From: Cercis canadensis
Lineage: Eukaryota; Streptophyta; Magnoliopsida; Fabales; Fabaceae
Length of the DNA: 64,000 nucleotides
Direction of reading: 5' to 3'
Assembly: GCA_003255065.1 (NCBI GenBank)
Contig: QAOA01001066.1
Coordinates: 1,729,397 to 1,793,396, forward strand
The translations under genes and the position numbers were made by a program. Each line of letters starts with the position of its first letter. The first letter of the stretch is position 1. The notes under the pieces are model-generated. The model was given only the letters and a program-made list of their open reading frames with translations, had not been told where the DNA came from and ran no database searches. Positions 61,324-64,000 of the stretch are shown here, one piece after another.

Positions 61324-62280
61324 TAGTGACTCCACAATAGAGATACATGAAGTTCAGTCTAGCCCGCCATGTGAAATCCTTTTCACCTTAATCTTTGGTT
61401 CACTGTGATGCTTACTTCATTGAAGGATTACTTAATCTGCAGCATCGAGGATTTCACAAAATTGCTAGGTGCTACTCATGTTGAGACGCTGTAGCTCAAA
61501 TAGTCATATCATACCTGAGAGTTGTAAAACAAATTTTAACCCAGATGGGAGTAGTTGCACATGCATGTAATCCTTGTAGACGGTGGGTTTGATTATTGCT
61601 TATATATTTGATTTGGTTTGTGCTGCTGCGGGCTACGCCTATGTAGCAATTAATGTACCACAGGATCTGTACAGATTTAGTGTAGATGTAAAAATTTGTA
61701 CTCACCTCGTACTTTTCCGGGAGTCATCTGTAGGTTTCCTCTTTATTGCATAAAGGGTACCTTTTTTCTTTTATTCTGAGAGGACTCTTAAATTTCTTGT
61801 ATTCTTTGGGTATGTGATGGCACCTTGGACTTTGATAAATTTTGTAAGAGTACACAAACATTTGTGTCTCTTAAAAATTCAGACTTTGACTGTGATGGAA
61901 AAATCAAGGATGGAAGACCTATGGGAACGATGCCGTTTATGCCTCCCGTTCAGTTTTTTTTTTTCAATCATTTTTAAAACCTTGTTTTCCAATTCAGTAG
62001 TAACATTAGCCATAAAAAGTGCCACTTAAAAATTTAATGTGTTAAGTTAACAATGACACATTCTTGTTAACGGATTTTTCAAATGGTAAATTATTTTGCT
62101 ATGAATGTTTTTTTTTTAAGGATTATTTTCTAATTATTAATCGTTGAAAAAGTATTTTGCTAAAGTCTAAATTTTCGACGGAGGCAAATTTACGTTTGCT
62201 CATTATTTAAACTTCTTACCTAATGGATTGAATATTTTATTAAATTTGATGAACTTAAACGACAACAACAGGTATGCATG
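61324..62280. other. Snurportin 3' UTR and convergent spacer
   Basis: The 3' UTR probably reaches about 61750. The following DNA is AT-rich with no gene. Confidence 0.45.
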
Positions 62281-63832
62281 CAGAATATTTTATTACATTT
62301 TGACTTAAACCACAACACGGTTCGGGCTACTAAAGTAGTTCTTTCGCAACCATCGTGCACATAGGCCAAGACATCTCTATAGTCCCTTGAGATGGTAAAA
62401 GAGTCGTAGACCTTTCCATCGCTGCTTTTCTTGTACTCAGAGGAGAGATGAGTGATTGAATGCTGTCAATTTGACAAATCCGAAGTCATGGTCTCTGTAA
62501 ATACTCCACCTAGGGATTAAATTGCTGAAGTCTGACAAGTGGCTTCCACCTCCTCCAACAACAATTGTTCCATTCACAACGCCAGAATACTGAGACACTT
62601 CTGAATTCACACATTGACTCTGCAATCATATGCATTAGGATAATTAGAAGAACATCATTGTAGAGTTGAAAAAGAGGTTTTTTTTTTTTTTTTTTTTTTG
62701 GGTTGCTTGAGCAGAGTTGGGAAAGAGTTGCCAATTCAGATATTGAACGAGCTGTGATCATGGAGTTATAGATCGTAAAAGCTGGCTAGGATTTAAAAGA
62801 GATTCTGGTATATCTGCCATTATTTTTACCTGATAGACGGGGCAATATCTTTCATAGTTATGGACATGGCCAATGTAGAACTTCAAGTAATCTGGAGATA
62901 AACCTTGAATGCTATCTCAGAACGAGCCAAGCAATGAATCAAGGAAAGATGAAGCAGGCTAGAAAGTGCCAAGAAAGTGAAAGAGAAAATGCAGAAAACA
63001 AGAGAGAAAGAGAGAAAATTGATGAACCCGAAATCTATGATCTGAATTCAGATCTGAGAAAATAAACTTCACATTGATTTCAATGTTTACATTACACCCT
63101 TATATATAAGAGGAATCTGATGCAGTTACTCTGCTCAGTAAAATCTAGAAGCTACTGCTTAACAGAATTACAAGTTAACGAACTAACATAACTAACTTTG
63201 ACTTTGGCTGGTTTAGCTTCTGCTGACTCAGCCTGCATCGTGGACCTGCCTTGTAGCTTTAACAGCCAAAAAATGCGATGTCTACTTTGTACCTCTGCCA
63301 AAGTCTCTGCAAACTTTCCCTTCCCATGGGCTCTTCATATGTGCCTTCCATGCCATACCAAGAATTACAGGAATAACCAAGCACACGATGAGCAGCAAAG
63401 ATCTACCAAGGTTGTTTTTGTCTATCTAGTGTTGCAAGGCAATGCTCAATGAATTTGTACTGCTCTGTTCCTTCCCTCTAATCATATTCACTGTCAACTA
63501 TACAGAAGCGAAACATGCCATAATCCGTTGCGTACCTGCATATTTCCAACTTCGCTCATTTATTTTTCTATTTGGATATAAAAAAAAAAAAAAGTTCCAG
63601 TTCTTTGTAAATGGTGAATTTACAAAGAACTGCAATATTTATGATCCAAATATGCTGCAGTTTGTGTTCAAATGCATACATCCAATTTTCTTTTTTATTT
63701 TTCAAATATGTAATTAACGAAGTGCATCATGTTTTGCATGAAAGTAAATGAATGTTGTTTACCAAAATTTGGCTTTGTTCTCAGCAGGAACATAGTAAAT
63801 GGTCTCAGCCGGAACTCCATGCACATTCCCCG
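62281..63832 (-). pseudogene. Purple acid phosphatase remnant (partial, interrupted, frameshifted)
   Basis: Three pieces of a plant purple acid phosphatase are seen on the minus strand. 63832-63763 encodes GVPAETIYYVPAENKAKFW and ends in a GT donor. About 62895-62830 encodes GHVHNYERYCPVYQ, carrying the GHxH metal-ligand motif, and ends CAG|GTAAAA. From 62619 comes SQCVNSEVSQYSGVVNGTIV, then GGGGSHLSDF, RWSIYRDHDFGFVKLTAFNH and a stop at 62439-62437. Past that stop the family continues in another frame (EYKKSSDGKVYDSFTISRDY), so 1-2 bases were lost or gained there. The large exon that should lie between the first two pieces is missing; that space holds LTR-like DNA. The 5' part would be right of the window. 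In family members this is a secreted di-metal phosphoesterase; this copy cannot be functional as read. Confidence 0.75.
62900..63490 (-). repeat. LTR-like fragment inside the phosphatase remnant
   Basis: Read on the minus strand it has GTTAGTTATGTTAGTTCGTT, a TATATATAAGGG box at about 63105 and a downstream TTGAAATCAATGTGAAG. This is a layout I associate with Copia-type LTRs. Ends and target duplication were not resolved. Confidence 0.4.
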
Positions 63833-64000
63833 CTAAAATGTAACATAAGAAATTTGTGTAATTCTTAAAACAATTATGAATGAATTAGTTCCACTTTTGG
63901 CTTCAATTTTTTACATTTTACTATAGTATACATTTTACACATTTTGCAAGACCATTGAGTTGACAACGTGAATAAAATGAGAAATAATAAATTTATATTT

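Noticed and set aside
1..64000. CRISPR array, operons, rRNA or tRNA genes
   Set aside because: No regularly spaced short repeats with unique spacers, no bacterial-type gene packing, and no convincing cloverleaf. Two B-box-like stretches (near 4720 and 39440) are too degraded to call.

Overview
This is eukaryotic nuclear DNA from a flowering plant, AT-rich and full of introns and transposons. The wording of several predicted proteins (the FHA/AAA-ATPase N-terminus, eEF1B, the SNF12 homolog, a TORTIFOLIA1-like fragment) is what I associate with grapevine (Vitis). That assignment is inference from memory, not a database result. No prokaryotic operon, CRISPR array, rRNA or convincing tRNA gene was seen. 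The window contains several assembly joints: a single N at 1335, 2550, 33804 and 56329, and eight N at 58714-58721. Three of the single N are flanked by near-identical duplicated sequence.

Layout, left to right. 83-719 (-): first three coding exons of an FHA/AAA-type ATPase that continues off the left edge. 1769-4282: a foldback, Mutator-like element whose long inverted arms carry degenerate TTTAGGG-like telomeric repeats. 5.5-9.6 kb: leader-like and repeat sequence ending in an orphan WD40 terminal exon. 10.3-14.1 kb (+): eEF1B nucleotide-exchange subunit, whose 5' UTR intron is filled by a dispersed repeat. 15.1-18.3 kb (+): a second copy of that repeat, then a SWI/SNF BAF60/SNF12-type gene. 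19.7-24.1 kb (-): a small SAP-domain protein with a GC-AG intron. 24.78-35.29 kb: a decayed Ty3/gypsy chromovirus with matching TAAAG target duplications. Two younger insertions interrupt its integrase: a 2.7 kb solo LTR and a TIR transposon carrying intron-containing pieces of a TORTIFOLIA1/SPIRAL2-like gene. 35.3-39.6 kb: AT-rich, repeat-like intergenic DNA.

40.2-43.4 kb (+): gamma-type (KING1-like) CBS-domain subunit of SnRK1. 44.4-45.1 kb: a TIR element. 46.2-48.2 kb (-): single-exon EXO70 exocyst subunit. 50.2-50.8 kb (-): broken pectin methylesterase inhibitor gene. 51.6-52.3 kb: PIF/Harbinger-like MITE with TTA target duplications. 54.0-55.8 kb (-): COMMD9-like COMM-domain protein. 57.2-61.3 kb (+): snurportin-1. 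62.3-63.8 kb (-): interrupted, frameshifted purple acid phosphatase remnant.

The host genes are unrelated housekeeping or signalling genes (translation elongation, chromatin remodelling, energy-sensing kinase, exocytosis, snRNP import). No pathway cluster is seen. The noteworthy biology is transposon nesting, host-gene capture, repeat colonisation of leader introns, non-canonical splice sites and pseudogenisation. I did not find evidence of a wholly new system.
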